In this document: positions 7,871-16,515 of the stretch, piece by piece
Layout of the letters: each line of letters begins with the position of its first letter
Numbering within the stretch: position 1 is the first letter of the stretch
Origin: DATGFB01 sp032160545
GTDB lineage: Bacteria > Actinomycetota > Actinomycetes > Mycobacteriales > Jatrophihabitantaceae
DNA: 64,000 nt
Reading direction: 5' to 3'
NCBI GenBank assembly: GCA_032160545.1
Contig: JAVHVN010000064.1
Location: forward strand, 1 to 64,000
The notes under the pieces: generated by a model
What the model was told of the DNA's origin: nothing
Database searches by the model: none
What the model saw: only the letters and a program-made list of their open reading frames with translations
Made by a program: the position numbers and the translations under genes

Positions 7871-9328
7871 TCAGGCGTTCTTGAGCTCGTGCGCCTTGCG
7901 CTCGAGGTCCTCGATGCCGCCGCACATGAAGAAGGCCTGCTCGGGATACTCGTCGAAGTCACCCGCGGTGAGCCGCTTGAACGCGTCGATGGTCTCCTCG
8001 ACGGGGACGAACGACCCGGGGATGCCGGTGAACTGCTCGGCGACGAACGTGTTCTGCGAGAGGAACCGCTCGATGCGCCGGGCGCGGCCGACGATGATCT
8101 TGTCCTCTTCGGACAGCTCGTCGATACCGAGGATCGCGATGATGTCCTGCAGTTCCTTGTACCGCTGCAGGATCTGCTTGGTCCGCTGTGCCACGTCGTA
8201 GTGCTCCTGGCCGATGTACTGGGCGTCGAGGATGCGCGACGTGGAGTCGAGAGGGTCGACGGCCGGGTAGATGCCCTTCTCGGAGATCGGCCGGGAGAGC
8301 ACGGTCGTCGCGTCGAGGTGCGCGAACGTGGTGTGCGGCGCAGGGTCGGTGATGTCGTCGGCGGGCACGTAGATCGCCTGCATCGAGGTGATCGAGTGGC
8401 CGCGCGTCGAGGTGATGCGCTCCTGCAACTGACCCATCTCGTCGGCAAGCGTCGGCTGGTATCCCACCGCGGACGGCATGCGGCCGAGCAGCGTGGACAC
8501 CTCGGAACCAGCCTGGGTGAAACGGAAGATGTTGTCGATGAACAGCAGCACGTCCTGCCGCTGGACGTCGCGGAAGTACTCGGCCATGGTCAGCGCCGAC
8601 AGCGCCACCCGAAGCCGGGTGCCCGGCGGCTCGTCCATCTGGCCGAAGACGAGCGCGGTCTTCTCGAGTACGCCCGACTCGGTCATCTCGGTGATGAGGT
8701 CATTGCCCTCGCGGGTGCGCTCGCCGACCCCGGCGAACACCGACACACCACCGAAGTTCTCGGCGACGCGGTAGATCATCTCCTGGATCAGCACCGTCTT
8801 GCCGACGCCGGCACCACCGAACAGGCCGATCTTCCCACCGACCACGTACGGCGTCAGCAGGTCGATGACCTTGATCCCGGTCGCGAACATCTCGGTCTTG
8901 CTCTCGAGCTGGTCGAACGGCGGGGGCGCGCGGTGGATGGACCACCGCTCCTTGATGTCGAGCTCGTCGGCGCGGACGTCCAGCGGCTCACCGAGCGTGT
9001 TGAAGACGTGGCCGAGCGTGACGTTGCCGACGGGCACCGTGATCGGCGAGCCGGTGTCGGTCACCTCGGCGCCGCGCACCAGGCCGTCGGTCGGTTGCAA
9101 CGCGATGGCGCGAACCATGTCGTCGCCGATGTGCTGGGCCACCTCGAGCGTCAGCGTCTTCGAGAGTTCACCCAGCTCGATCGCGACGGTGAGGGCGTTG
9201 AAGAGTTCGGGCATGGAGTTGCGGCCGAACTCGACGTCGACCACCGGCCCGATGACGCGCACGACGCGCCCGGTGGCGGCCTCGACTGCCGCCGTGTCGG
9301 TCTCGTTCTCGAAGAGCGTGGTCATCAC
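7871..9328 (-). CDS. atpD: F1Fo ATP synthase beta subunit
   Basis: A 485-residue catalytic subunit of F1. The P-loop GGAGVGKT, the catalytic segment GVGERTREGNDL, the DELSEED-type lever (LGIDELSEED) and the Walker B strand LLFIDNIFRFTQAG are all present. The GTG start at 9328 overlaps the atpG stop by 4 bases (GTGA); an ATG follows directly as codon 2. Length and motifs are normal. Confidence 0.98.
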   Translation of the reverse strand: MMTTLFENETDTAAVEAATGRVVRVIGPVVDVEFGRNSMPELFNALTVAIELGELSKTLTLEVAQHIGDDMVRAIALQPTDGLVRGAEVTDTGSPITVPVGNVTLGHVFNTLGEPLDVRADELDIKERWSIHRAPPPFDQLESKTEMFATGIKVIDLLTPYVVGGKIGLFGGAGVGKTVLIQEMIYRVAENFGGVSVFAGVGERTREGNDLITEMTESGVLEKTALVFGQMDEPPGTRLRVALSALTMAEYFRDVQRQDVLLFIDNIFRFTQAGSEVSTLLGRMPSAVGYQPTLADEMGQLQERITSTRGHSITSMQAIYVPADDITDPAPHTTFAHLDATTVLSRPISEKGIYPAVDPLDSTSRILDAQYIGQEHYDVAQRTKQILQRYKELQDIIAILGIDELSEEDKIIVGRARRIERFLSQNTFVAEQFTGIPGSFVPVEETIDAFKRLTAGDFDEYPEQAFFMCGGIEDLERKAHELKNA

Positions 9329-10254
9329 TGCTCGCTTCCTGCTGCCGCGAGAGCGTCGGCGCCGCCGACGATCTCGCTGATTTCCTGGGTGATCTCGGCT
9401 TGGCGTGCTTGGTTGGCCAGGCGGGTGTACGTGCGGATCAGCTCGGTCGCGTTGTCGCTCGCCGACTTCATGGCCCGACGACGCGCCGCGGACTCGGACG
9501 TCGCCGACTCGAGCAGCGCCGAATAGATGCGCGCGCTGATGTAGCGCGGCAACAACGCCGCGATGAGCAGCTCGGGCTCCGGCTCGAACTCGTACGCCGG
9601 CTGCGGACCCTCGTCCTTGGCCTGCTCGGTAGCCTCTTCGGCCGCATCGCGGACGGGCGAGACAAGCACGGCGACCGGGCTCTGGCTCACCGAGTTCACG
9701 AACCTGGTGAACACCACGTGCAGCTCGTCGATGCCCGGCCTGCCGTCGTACTCGCCCTCGGAGGTCGCGGTGAGCGCCCCGACCACCGTCTCGGTCGCGC
9801 CACGCGCATCGGCGAAGTTGGGCTGTTCGGAGAAGCCCGTCCAGCTGCCGGCCAGCTCGATGCGCCGGAAGTTGTAGTAACCGGTGCCCTTGCGGCCGAT
9901 GACGTAGCGGACGACGTCTTTGCCGTCGCGCTCGAGACTGGCCGCGAGCTGGTTGGCCAGCTTGATCGCGTTGGCGTTGTAGCCGCCCGCGAGCCCGCGG
10001 TCGCTCGTGATGAGCAGGATGCCCGCCCGCCGAGGCGACTCGACGCCGGTGAGCATCGGATGCTTCAGCGAGGCGTTGTTGCCCAGCGCCGCGAGCGCCT
10101 TGGTCAGCTCGCTGGCGTACGGGCGCGCAGCCTTCATCCGCGCCTGCGCCTTGACGATGCGCGACGCTGCGATGAGCTCCATCGCCTTGGTGATCTTCTT
10201 GGTCGACTGGACCGAACGAATCCGGCGCCGGTAGACGCGAAGCTGGGCTCCCAC
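9325..10254 (-). CDS. atpG: F1Fo ATP synthase gamma subunit
   Basis: A 309-residue rotor shaft of F1. The N-terminal helix (RVYRRRIRSVQSTKKITKAMELIAASR) and the C-terminal helix (ESAARRRAMKSASDNATELIRTYTRLANQARQ) form the coiled coil inserted in the alpha3beta3 ring. The stretch at about residues 200-225, rich in Glu and Ala (EEATEQAKDEGPQP), is an insertion of the type seen in other actinobacterial gamma subunits. It starts at GTG 10254, 12 bases after atpA. Confidence 0.97.
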   Translation of the reverse strand: MGAQLRVYRRRIRSVQSTKKITKAMELIAASRIVKAQARMKAARPYASELTKALAALGNNASLKHPMLTGVESPRRAGILLITSDRGLAGGYNANAIKLANQLAASLERDGKDVVRYVIGRKGTGYYNFRRIELAGSWTGFSEQPNFADARGATETVVGALTATSEGEYDGRPGIDELHVVFTRFVNSVSQSPVAVLVSPVRDAAEEATEQAKDEGPQPAYEFEPEPELLIAALLPRYISARIYSALLESATSESAARRRAMKSASDNATELIRTYTRLANQARQAEITQEISEIVGGADALAAAGSEQ

Positions 10255-10266
10255 GACTCAGACCGC

Positions 10267-11943
10267 CTATTCGCTCTCGTCGGCCGGGTTGTCGGCAGCC
10301 TGGCCGCTCGCCTCGGGCGCGCTGTTCTCACCCTCGTTGGCGGAGCGGTCACCAGCGGTGCCGGCTCGATCGGCGGCGCCGTGGTCGGCCGCGTCGGCCT
10401 CGGACGGCTGGAACTGCTTCTTGAACTCGGTGACGAGCTTCTCCATCGTCGAGACCATGTCGTCCTCGAGCGCCTTGGCGTTGGCGAGCGTGTCGAACAG
10501 CTCTGGCGAGTTGTGCGCGACGAAGTCGAGCAGTTCGGCCTCGAACCGCCGGATGTCCTCGACGGCGATGTCGTCCATCTTGCCGGTGGTACCGGCCCAG
10601 ATCGAGACGATCTCGCGGCCTACCGGGAACGGCGAGGACGCCGGCTGCTTGAGCAGCTCGACCATGCGCGCGCCCCGGGCGAGCTGCTGCTGGCTGGCCT
10701 TGTCGAGGTCGGATCCGAACGCCGCGAATGCCTCGAGCTCGCGGTATTGCGCCAGGTCGACGCGCAGGCGGCCGGAGACGGCGCGCATGGCCTTCGGCTG
10801 GGCGGCGCCACCGACGCGCGACACCGAGATGCCGACATTGATGGCCGGGCGGACGCCGGCGTTGAACAGGTCGGTCTCGAGGAAGCACTGGCCGTCGGTG
10901 ATCGAGATGACGTTCGTCGGGATGTAGGCCGACACGTCGTTGCCCTTGGTCTCGATGACGGGCAGGCCGGTCATCGAGCCCCCGCCCAGGTCGTCGGAGA
11001 GCTTCGCGCAGCGCTCGAGCAGCCGGGAGTGCAGGTAGAACACGTCGCCGGGATACGCCTCGCGGCCAGGCGGGCGGCGCAGCAGCAGCGAGACGGTGCG
11101 GTACGCCTCGGCCTGCTTGGTGAGGTCGTCGAACACGATCAGGACGTGCTTGCTGTCGTACATCCAGTGCTGGCCGATGGCCGAACCGGTGTACGGCGCG
11201 AGGTACTTGAATCCGGCGGAGTCCGACGCGGGGGCCGCAACGATGGTCGTGTACTCGAGCGCACCGGCCTCCTCGAGCGTGTCGCGGGAGGCTGCGATCG
11301 TCGAGCCCTTCTGGCCGATCGCGACGTAGATGCAGCGCACCTGCTTGGCGGGGTCGCCGGTCTTCCAGTTGTCGCGCTGGTTGATGATCGCGTCGAGACA
11401 GACCGTCGTCTTGCCGGTCTGCCGGTCGCCGATGATCAGCTGGCGCTGACCCCGCCCGATGGCGGTCATCGCATCGATCGCCTTGATGCCGGTGAGCAGT
11501 GGCTCGCGGACCTCCTTGCGCTGAACCACCGACGGCGCCTGCAATTCGAGGGCGCGGCGGCCGTCGGCGGGGATCTCGCCGCCGCCGTCGATCGGCTGGC
11601 CGAGCGGGTTGACGACCCGGCCGAGGTAGGCGTCGCCCACGGGCACCGAGAGGATCTCGCCGGTGCGCTTGACCTGCTGGCCCTCCTCGATCGCGGAGGC
11701 GTCGCCGAGGATGACGACACCGATGTCGCGGACGTCGAGGTTCAGCGCGATACCCAGTGTGCCGCCCTCGAACTCCAGCAGCTCGTTGGTCATCGCGCTG
11801 GGCAGGCCCTCGACTCGGGCGATCCCGTCACCGGTCTCGGCGACGATGCCGACCTCCTCGCGCGAGGCTTCGGGCGAGTAGGACGAGACGTAGCTCTCGA
11901 TCGCGCTACGGATCTCGTCAGCGGAGATGGTCAGCTCTGCCAT
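10267..11943 (-). CDS. atpA: F1Fo ATP synthase alpha subunit with long acidic C-terminal tail
   Basis: A 558-residue non-catalytic nucleotide-binding subunit of F1. The P-loop GDRQTGKT, the QKGSTIA segment and the C-terminal LDFVAHNSPELFDT region are present. After the usual C-terminus (about residue 512, FKKQFQPSE) there is an extra tail of some 45 residues made mostly of Ala, Asp, Glu, Gly, Asn and Ser. A C-terminal extension of alpha is known in mycobacteria, where it suppresses ATP hydrolysis; this tail is in the same place but its sequence is low complexity. ATG start. Confidence 0.97.
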   Translation of the reverse strand: MAELTISADEIRSAIESYVSSYSPEASREEVGIVAETGDGIARVEGLPSAMTNELLEFEGGTLGIALNLDVRDIGVVILGDASAIEEGQQVKRTGEILSVPVGDAYLGRVVNPLGQPIDGGGEIPADGRRALELQAPSVVQRKEVREPLLTGIKAIDAMTAIGRGQRQLIIGDRQTGKTTVCLDAIINQRDNWKTGDPAKQVRCIYVAIGQKGSTIAASRDTLEEAGALEYTTIVAAPASDSAGFKYLAPYTGSAIGQHWMYDSKHVLIVFDDLTKQAEAYRTVSLLLRRPPGREAYPGDVFYLHSRLLERCAKLSDDLGGGSMTGLPVIETKGNDVSAYIPTNVISITDGQCFLETDLFNAGVRPAINVGISVSRVGGAAQPKAMRAVSGRLRVDLAQYRELEAFAAFGSDLDKASQQQLARGARMVELLKQPASSPFPVGREIVSIWAGTTGKMDDIAVEDIRRFEAELLDFVAHNSPELFDTLANAKALEDDMVSTMEKLVTEFKKQFQPSEADAADHGAADRAGTAGDRSANEGENSAPEASGQAADNPADESE

Positions 11944-11991
11944 CAGCGTTTCCTTGTCTGGTCGATGCTACGTAGGTCGGTCGGATGCCGG

Positions 11992-12816
11992 TCAACCGGC
12001 GAGTGCGGCGCGGGCGGAGGCGAGGCGGGCGGAGACGCTGCCGTCGATCAGCTCGTCCCCGACCCGGATGACCAGGCCGCCGCGGACGGTGGGGTCGACC
12101 GCCGTGCGGACGCTGATCACGCGGCCGTAGAGCTGCGTGAGCGCTTCGGCGAGCCGGCGCTGCTGGGCATCCGTCAACGGGACGGCCGAGAGCACCTTCG
12201 CCACCGAGCGGGCCCGCAGCGCCGCGGCCATCTCGAGCAGGTTGTCGATCGCGAGCCGAACGCTGCGCTTGCGCTGGCTGGTGACCGCATGCTCGACGAG
12301 CGCCAGTGTCAGGGGGTGCACCTTGTCGCCGAGGACTGATTCGAGCAGCGTGACGCGGCGGGTGCCGGGGACCGACTGGTCATCGAGCAGGCTCACCAGG
12401 TCGGACTCCACTTCGAGGATCCGCTCGAACCGGAACAGCTCGTCCTCGACCTCGTCGAGCGAGCCCTGCTGCTCGGCGGCGCGGAAGAGCGCCTCGTCGG
12501 CAATCGTCTCGAGCGCGTCCAGGAGGTTCCACGCCGAGGACCACCGAAGCGACACCGCGTCCTTGACGAGCTGCAGCGCGCTCGTGCCGATCTTGCCGTC
12601 GAGCAGACGCTGGGCCAGCTGCTCCCGGGACTCGGGCGCGGTTGCCGGGTCGCCCAGGTTGCGCCGCAGCCGGGGCTGGCCGTTGAGCAGCTCGGCGACC
12701 GCGTAGAGCTCGGCGGACAGCCCGCTCAGCCCGTCGGCGGTCGTGAAGCGGCCCGCCACGGCCTCTGCGCGCTCGCGCAGCGTGGCGAGCGCCTCCCGGC
12801 TGGCTGCGTGGATCAC
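11992..12816 (-). CDS. atpH: F1Fo ATP synthase delta subunit
   Basis: A 274-residue peripheral-stalk subunit that joins the b subunits to the top of F1. It is longer than the E. coli delta (177 aa), as is usual in actinobacteria, with an N-terminal duplication-like helical part. The conserved C-terminal end (VISVRTAVDPTVRGGLVIRVGDELIDGSV) is clear. It is a stand-alone delta, not the b-delta fusion found in mycobacteria. The GTG start overlaps the atpF stop by 4 bases. Confidence 0.95.
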   Translation of the reverse strand: MIHAASREALATLRERAEAVAGRFTTADGLSGLSAELYAVAELLNGQPRLRRNLGDPATAPESREQLAQRLLDGKIGTSALQLVKDAVSLRWSSAWNLLDALETIADEALFRAAEQQGSLDEVEDELFRFERILEVESDLVSLLDDQSVPGTRRVTLLESVLGDKVHPLTLALVEHAVTSQRKRSVRLAIDNLLEMAAALRARSVAKVLSAVPLTDAQQRRLAEALTQLYGRVISVRTAVDPTVRGGLVIRVGDELIDGSVSARLASARAALAG

Positions 12817-13355
12817 GAGGGGCTACCCGCGGATTCCTGAGCCTCGAGACCGGCGATGAAGGCGTCGACGGTCGAGCGCACCTGCGCGTCGTCGGCCAGT
12901 CGCTGATCGACGATCTTCTCGGCCAGCTCGACCGCGAGCGTGCCGATCTCACTGCGCAGCTCACGCACCACGGCGCCGCGCTGGCTAGCCAGCTGCTCCT
13001 CGCCGCGGGCGATGATGCGCGCCGACTCCTCCCGCGCCTGGGCCCGCAGTTCCTCGACGATGCGCTGGGCCTCGGCCCGTGCGCTCTCGCGGATCTGCGC
13101 CGCCTCGCTGCGCGCCTCGGCCAGCTGGCGCTGGTACTGCTCGAGAGTCGCCTGCGCCTGCTGCTGCGCCGCCTCGGCGCGGGCGATGCCACCCTCGATC
13201 GTGTCCCGGCGCGCGGCGTACGTCGCCTCGAAGCGGGGCACGACGTACTTGCGCACCAGGTAGAACAGGATGCCGAAGATGATGAGGACGAGAACGAACT
13301 CGGACCACACGAAGTTCAGTGGACTCGGTTCGCTCGAGGCGGTTAGGCGCGACAT
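12813..13355 (-). CDS. atpF: F1Fo ATP synthase b subunit
   Basis: A 180-residue stator subunit. One membrane helix lies at about residues 19-37 (FVLVLIIFGILFYLV), followed by a long, charged, Ala/Glu/Gln/Arg-rich coiled coil to about residue 165 that dimerises and contacts delta. ATG start at 13355. It overlaps atpH by 4 bases and lies 39 bases after atpE. Confidence 0.96.
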   Translation of the reverse strand: MSRLTASSEPSPLNFVWSEFVLVLIIFGILFYLVRKYVVPRFEATYAARRDTIEGGIARAEAAQQQAQATLEQYQRQLAEARSEAAQIRESARAEAQRIVEELRAQAREESARIIARGEEQLASQRGAVVRELRSEIGTLAVELAEKIVDQRLADDAQVRSTVDAFIAGLEAQESAGSPS

Positions 13356-13394
13356 CGTGGTTGCTCACTCCTCCAGGCGGATCGGCGACGCAGA

Positions 13395-13616
13395 TCAGGT
13401 GTTGCTGGACTTGAGCACGAATGCGAGTGCGATACCGATGATCGCCAGTGCTTCGGAGAGCGCGAAGCCGAGGAACGCAATCGTCTGCAGCCGGCTCTGC
13501 ATCTCGGGCTGACGTGCCGTGCCGTTGATGTAGGCGGCGAAGACGATGCCGACGCCGATTCCGGGGCCGATTGCGGCAAGGCCGTAACCAACCATGTTGA
13601 GCGTGCCGCCTGCCAT
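13395..13616 (-). CDS. atpE: F1Fo ATP synthase c subunit
   Basis: A 73-residue membrane rotor-ring subunit: two helices joined by the polar loop ARQPE. The glycine-rich helix packing motif is in GPGIGVGIV, and the proton-carrying carboxylate is Glu55 in FALSEALAIIG, equivalent to the residue region bound by bedaquiline in mycobacteria. A single Glu implies an H+-coupled enzyme; the extra sodium ligands are not evident. The ATG is preceded by a GAAAGG-type ribosome site. Confidence 0.97.
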   Translation of the reverse strand: MAGGTLNMVGYGLAAIGPGIGVGIVFAAYINGTARQPEMQSRLQTIAFLGFALSEALAIIGIALAFVLKSSNT

Positions 13617-13696
13617 TGCGTTTCCTTTCGTAGTTCGGTCGTCATGACCGATGGGGTTGATCCTCGGATGCGCGACGTGCGCGGAACCTGTCGAAC

Positions 13697-14500
13697 TCAG
13701 TGCTCGGCTGCTTGCGCACCCGCTATGTAGCTCGCAGTGAGCAACGTGAAGACGTACGCCTGCAGGGTCGCGACCACGATCTCGAGGAACCCGATCGCGA
13801 TTCCCATGACGTACGCGAGGACACCGGCGGGCTTGAGCACGGGGCTACCGGTCGCGTGCAGCAGCAGGTACGCGCCACCCGTGGAGAACAGGACGATCAA
13901 GAGGTGACCGGCGAACATGTTCGCGAACAGTCGCAGCGACAGCGTGATCGGCCGCACGATGACGTTCGAGAGGAACTCGAGCGGGGCCACCAGCCAGATG
14001 AGGTACCAGGGCACGCCCGAGGGCACCGTGACCTGCTTGAGGTACCCGAGCGGGCCCTTGGTCACCATGCCGACGGCGTTGTAAAGGATCCAGACCAGCG
14101 CGGCCAGACCGTACGCGTAGTTCACGCGGGAGAACGTCGGGAACTGCAGGAACGGCACGATGCCGAACAGGTTGTTGACGATGATGAAGAAGAACAGCGA
14201 TACCAGCAGCGGCACCCAGCGCAGGAAGTCCGGGCCGATGACGTCGCGGCCCACGCTGTCGCGGATGAAGCCGTAAGCCGACTCACCGAAGAACTGCCGC
14301 TTGCTCGGGACGACCTCACCTCGGCGGGACGTGTACCAGAGGAAGAAGAACGCGAGCACTGCTCCGAGCAGGAGCAGCATGCCAGGCTTGGTGAGGACGG
14401 GAATATAGCCGTGCTGGTCCCACTTGTGGCCCAAGAAATCGGGCAGGAAGAAGTCGATGGGCCCAGGGGCCGTGAAGCCCGCTGCCGCCGGACTGCTCAC
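13697..14500 (-). CDS. atpB: F1Fo ATP synthase a subunit
   Basis: A 267-residue membrane stator subunit forming the proton half-channels. Five to six hydrophobic helices are visible. The essential Arg lies in PITLSLRLFANMFAGHLL, and the last helix has the GFLEIVVATLQAYVFTLL signature. The long upstream reading is arginine-rich shadow of the neighbouring gene. The real start is the GTG at 14500, with GAGGAG 7 bases upstream and a GTGA overlap with the stop of the preceding gene. There are 80 bases to atpE. Confidence 0.96.
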   Translation of the reverse strand: MSSPAAAGFTAPGPIDFFLPDFLGHKWDQHGYIPVLTKPGMLLLLGAVLAFFFLWYTSRRGEVVPSKRQFFGESAYGFIRDSVGRDVIGPDFLRWVPLLVSLFFFIIVNNLFGIVPFLQFPTFSRVNYAYGLAALVWILYNAVGMVTKGPLGYLKQVTVPSGVPWYLIWLVAPLEFLSNVIVRPITLSLRLFANMFAGHLLIVLFSTGGAYLLLHATGSPVLKPAGVLAYVMGIAIGFLEIVVATLQAYVFTLLTASYIAGAQAAEH

Positions 14501-14808
14501 TTCTTCTCTCCTCGGTGGTCGCGACCTCGCCGCTCGGGAGCGGATCCGTCGTCCTTGTCCTTGGTTGCGGCCGAATCGGCGTCGCTCGTGCCGTCGCCTC
14601 GAAAAACGTAGCGGGCGAAGACCAGATACATGCCGAACAGCATTCCGACGACGATGCCGATGGGTACGAGGTAGGCCATATGCAGCCATCTACCGAGTGC
14701 CCACCCGATGAAACCGTAGAAAGCAACTCCGGCTACGAGGTATCCGAAGGCTGCCCACGGGTCCTGGTCGCCTTGCCCCGGAGGGCCCGGTGACGCCTGC
14801 TTCGTCAT
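14497..14808 (-). CDS. AtpZ/AtpI-family membrane protein of the atp operon
   Basis: A 103-residue protein with two membrane helices (about residues 19-38 and 46-66: FGYLVAGVAFYGFIGWALG, LVPIGIVVGMLFGMYLVF) and a charged cytoplasmic tail (DKDDGSAPERRGRD). The position directly before atpB and the GW-G-LG motif place it in the ATPase gene 1 (AtpZ/AtpI) family, which aids c-ring or Mg2+-related assembly functions in other bacteria. It overlaps atpB by 4 bases. Confidence 0.85.
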   Translation of the reverse strand: MTKQASPGPPGQGDQDPWAAFGYLVAGVAFYGFIGWALGRWLHMAYLVPIGIVVGMLFGMYLVFARYVFRGDGTSDADSAATKDKDDGSAPERRGRDHRGEKK

Positions 14809-14836
14809 CGTTCAACGCACTCTAACAAGCAGGTGC

Positions 14837-15280
14837 TCAGTCACGGACGGCGGGTGGCCGGGCGTCGCGCACCTGCAGCGCGACCCCGACGAGCACGCCG
14901 ACGACGAGTCCGACGGCCAGTGCCGGGACGTCCGCGACGCTCGGATCGACGATCGCCAACGCGGCCAGCAGGAGCATCGCTGCGGTCGTATAGGTCGACA
15001 GGGCCATCGCGGTCGCGATCAGCGGGGACAGCGCCGCGCCCGCTCGCACCGCGAGGATGCCGAGGACGAAGATGGCTGCCGTGATCGCCACCCCGGCGGC
15101 GAAGCTCAGCGCCGCGCGGTGGCCGTTGCCGGACAACGCGCCGTACGTCGCCGCGCCGAGGACACCGGGGATCGCGAACGACACGACGCGCACCGGGATC
15201 GGGATCATCGTCGGCGTGCGTCGACCCTGGCCGCTCGGTGGCGTGTACGCGCGCACCAACGTGCGTCGTACGGCGGACAT
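14837..15280 (-). CDS. Four-helix membrane protein at the head of the atp operon
   Basis: A 147-residue protein with about four hydrophobic helices (roughly residues 25-45, 50-70, 78-98 and 108-130) and a basic N-terminus (MSAVRRTLVRAYTPPSGQGRR). It occupies the place of the mycobacterial gene between wecA and atpB. It is plausibly an AtpI-like (ATP synthase protein I) homologue, but sequence conservation visible by eye is weak, so the function is uncertain. I start at the ATG at 15280; readings further upstream add only low-complexity Arg/Gly sequence overlapping wecA's end. Confidence 0.75.
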   Translation of the reverse strand: MSAVRRTLVRAYTPPSGQGRRTPTMIPIPVRVVSFAIPGVLGAATYGALSGNGHRAALSFAAGVAITAAIFVLGILAVRAGAALSPLIATAMALSTYTTAAMLLLAALAIVDPSVADVPALAVGLVVGVLVGVALQVRDARPPAVRD

Positions 15281-15321
15281 GCGGCCCAGGGTACTGAGCG
15301 GCGCCCCGGCGCCCGTCCTCG

Positions 15322-16515
15322 TCACGGCTTGACCCGGTCTGCGATCCGGCCGCCCGCGGGCGGCACCGCCGGGAGCGTGCCCGGTGGCACCGCGGGGGTT
15401 GCGCGCCGGGCACGCAACCCGGGCACCAGTGAGAAGACGCCCCCGACGGCCCCGACGAGCACGACGACGACGATGGCCCACGGGCCGCGGTAGATCGACA
15501 CGGCTACTCCGCCGAGGGCGAGCAGAGCTGACCAGAAGTAGAGGAGCAGGACCGCGCGCCGGTGACTGTGGCCCAGTTCGAGCAGCCGGTGGTGCAGGTG
15601 CTGCTTGTCCGGCGCGAACGGGGACTGGCCGCGTGCCACCCGCCGGATTACGGCGAGGACCAGGTCGACGAACGGCACCGCGAGCACCGCGATCGGGATG
15701 AGCAGCGGCAGCGCGAGCGGGAGGGACCCGACCCCGCTGAACGCCTGCGGGTCGGCATTGGTGGTGGCCGTCGTGGCGCCCGCGGACAGGATGAGCCCGA
15801 CCAGCATGGAGCCGGAGTCGCCCATGAAGATGCGTGCCGGCGAGAAATTGTGCGGCAGGAAGCCGATACAGGTGCCGGCCAGTGCGGCGGTCAGCAGCGT
15901 CGGCGCGGCCGCGACGTTGAGATAGCCGTGCCGGGCCAGGTAGTACGAGAAAGCGAAGAAGGCGCTGGCGCCGATGGCGGTGACGCCCGCAGCCAGCCCG
16001 TCGAGCCCGTCGATGAAGTTCACGGCGTTGATGGTGAGCACCGTCAGCAGAATGGTCACCGGGATCGCGAGGTCACGGCCGAGGCTGACCGTCCCGTAGC
16101 CGGGCAGGTAGAAGTCCGCGAGCTGCACGCCGCCCTTGGTCACCATGATCCCGGTCGCGAGGACCTGGCCGGCGAGTTTGGTCAGCGAATCGAGCTCGAA
16201 GCGGTCGTCCAACACCCCGATGGCGCAGATGATGGCGCCCGAGACGAGGACCCACGTGATTTCCGGTCCGTTGCTGAACGAGCCGCGCAGCGCCGGCAGC
16301 CGGGCGGCCACGAAGATCGCCATCACGAACCCCAGCAACAGGGCGACCCCACCCATTCGCGGCGTGGCAACCGCATGGACGTCCCGGTCCCGGGGCCGCG
16401 CCACCGCTCCCCAGAAAATGGCGACCCGCCGGGCGAGCGGGGTGAACAGATAGCTACCGGCGGCCGCGATCGACGCGACCAGCGCGAATTCGAGTCCCGG
16501 GTGGTGGACGGCCAT
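15322..16515 (-). CDS. wecA: Undecaprenyl/decaprenyl-phosphate GlcNAc-1-phosphate transferase (MraY/WecA family)
   Basis: A 397-residue polytopic membrane enzyme (about 10-11 helices) that transfers GlcNAc-1-phosphate from UDP-GlcNAc to a polyprenyl phosphate. In mycobacteria the orthologue at this locus starts arabinogalactan linker synthesis. Signature cytoplasmic loops are present: VARPRDRDVHAVATPRMGG near residue 35, NAVNFIDGLDGLAAG, FMGDSGSMLVG and the His-rich DKQHLHHRLLELGHS. It starts at ATG 16515, sharing one base with the tsaC stop (TGATG). Confidence 0.93.
   Translation of the reverse strand: MAVHHPGLEFALVASIAAAGSYLFTPLARRVAIFWGAVARPRDRDVHAVATPRMGGVALLLGFVMAIFVAARLPALRGSFSNGPEITWVLVSGAIICAIGVLDDRFELDSLTKLAGQVLATGIMVTKGGVQLADFYLPGYGTVSLGRDLAIPVTILLTVLTINAVNFIDGLDGLAAGVTAIGASAFFAFSYYLARHGYLNVAAAPTLLTAALAGTCIGFLPHNFSPARIFMGDSGSMLVGLILSAGATTATTNADPQAFSGVGSLPLALPLLIPIAVLAVPFVDLVLAVIRRVARGQSPFAPDKQHLHHRLLELGHSHRRAVLLLYFWSALLALGGVAVSIYRGPWAIVVVVLVGAVGGVFSLVPGLRARRATPAVPPGTLPAVPPAGGRIADRVKP

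Noticed and set aside
9400..12339. Plus-strand open frame of 979 codons across the ATP synthase operon
   Set aside because: It is exactly antisense to atpG, atpA and part of atpH. Its translation is Arg/Gly/Leu/Asp-rich with no domain, the usual shadow in high-GC DNA.
13697..14689. Long form of AtpB with 63 extra N-terminal residues
   Set aside because: The extra part is Arg-rich shadow of the preceding atpZ/atpI-like gene. The GTG at 14500 has a strong ribosome site.
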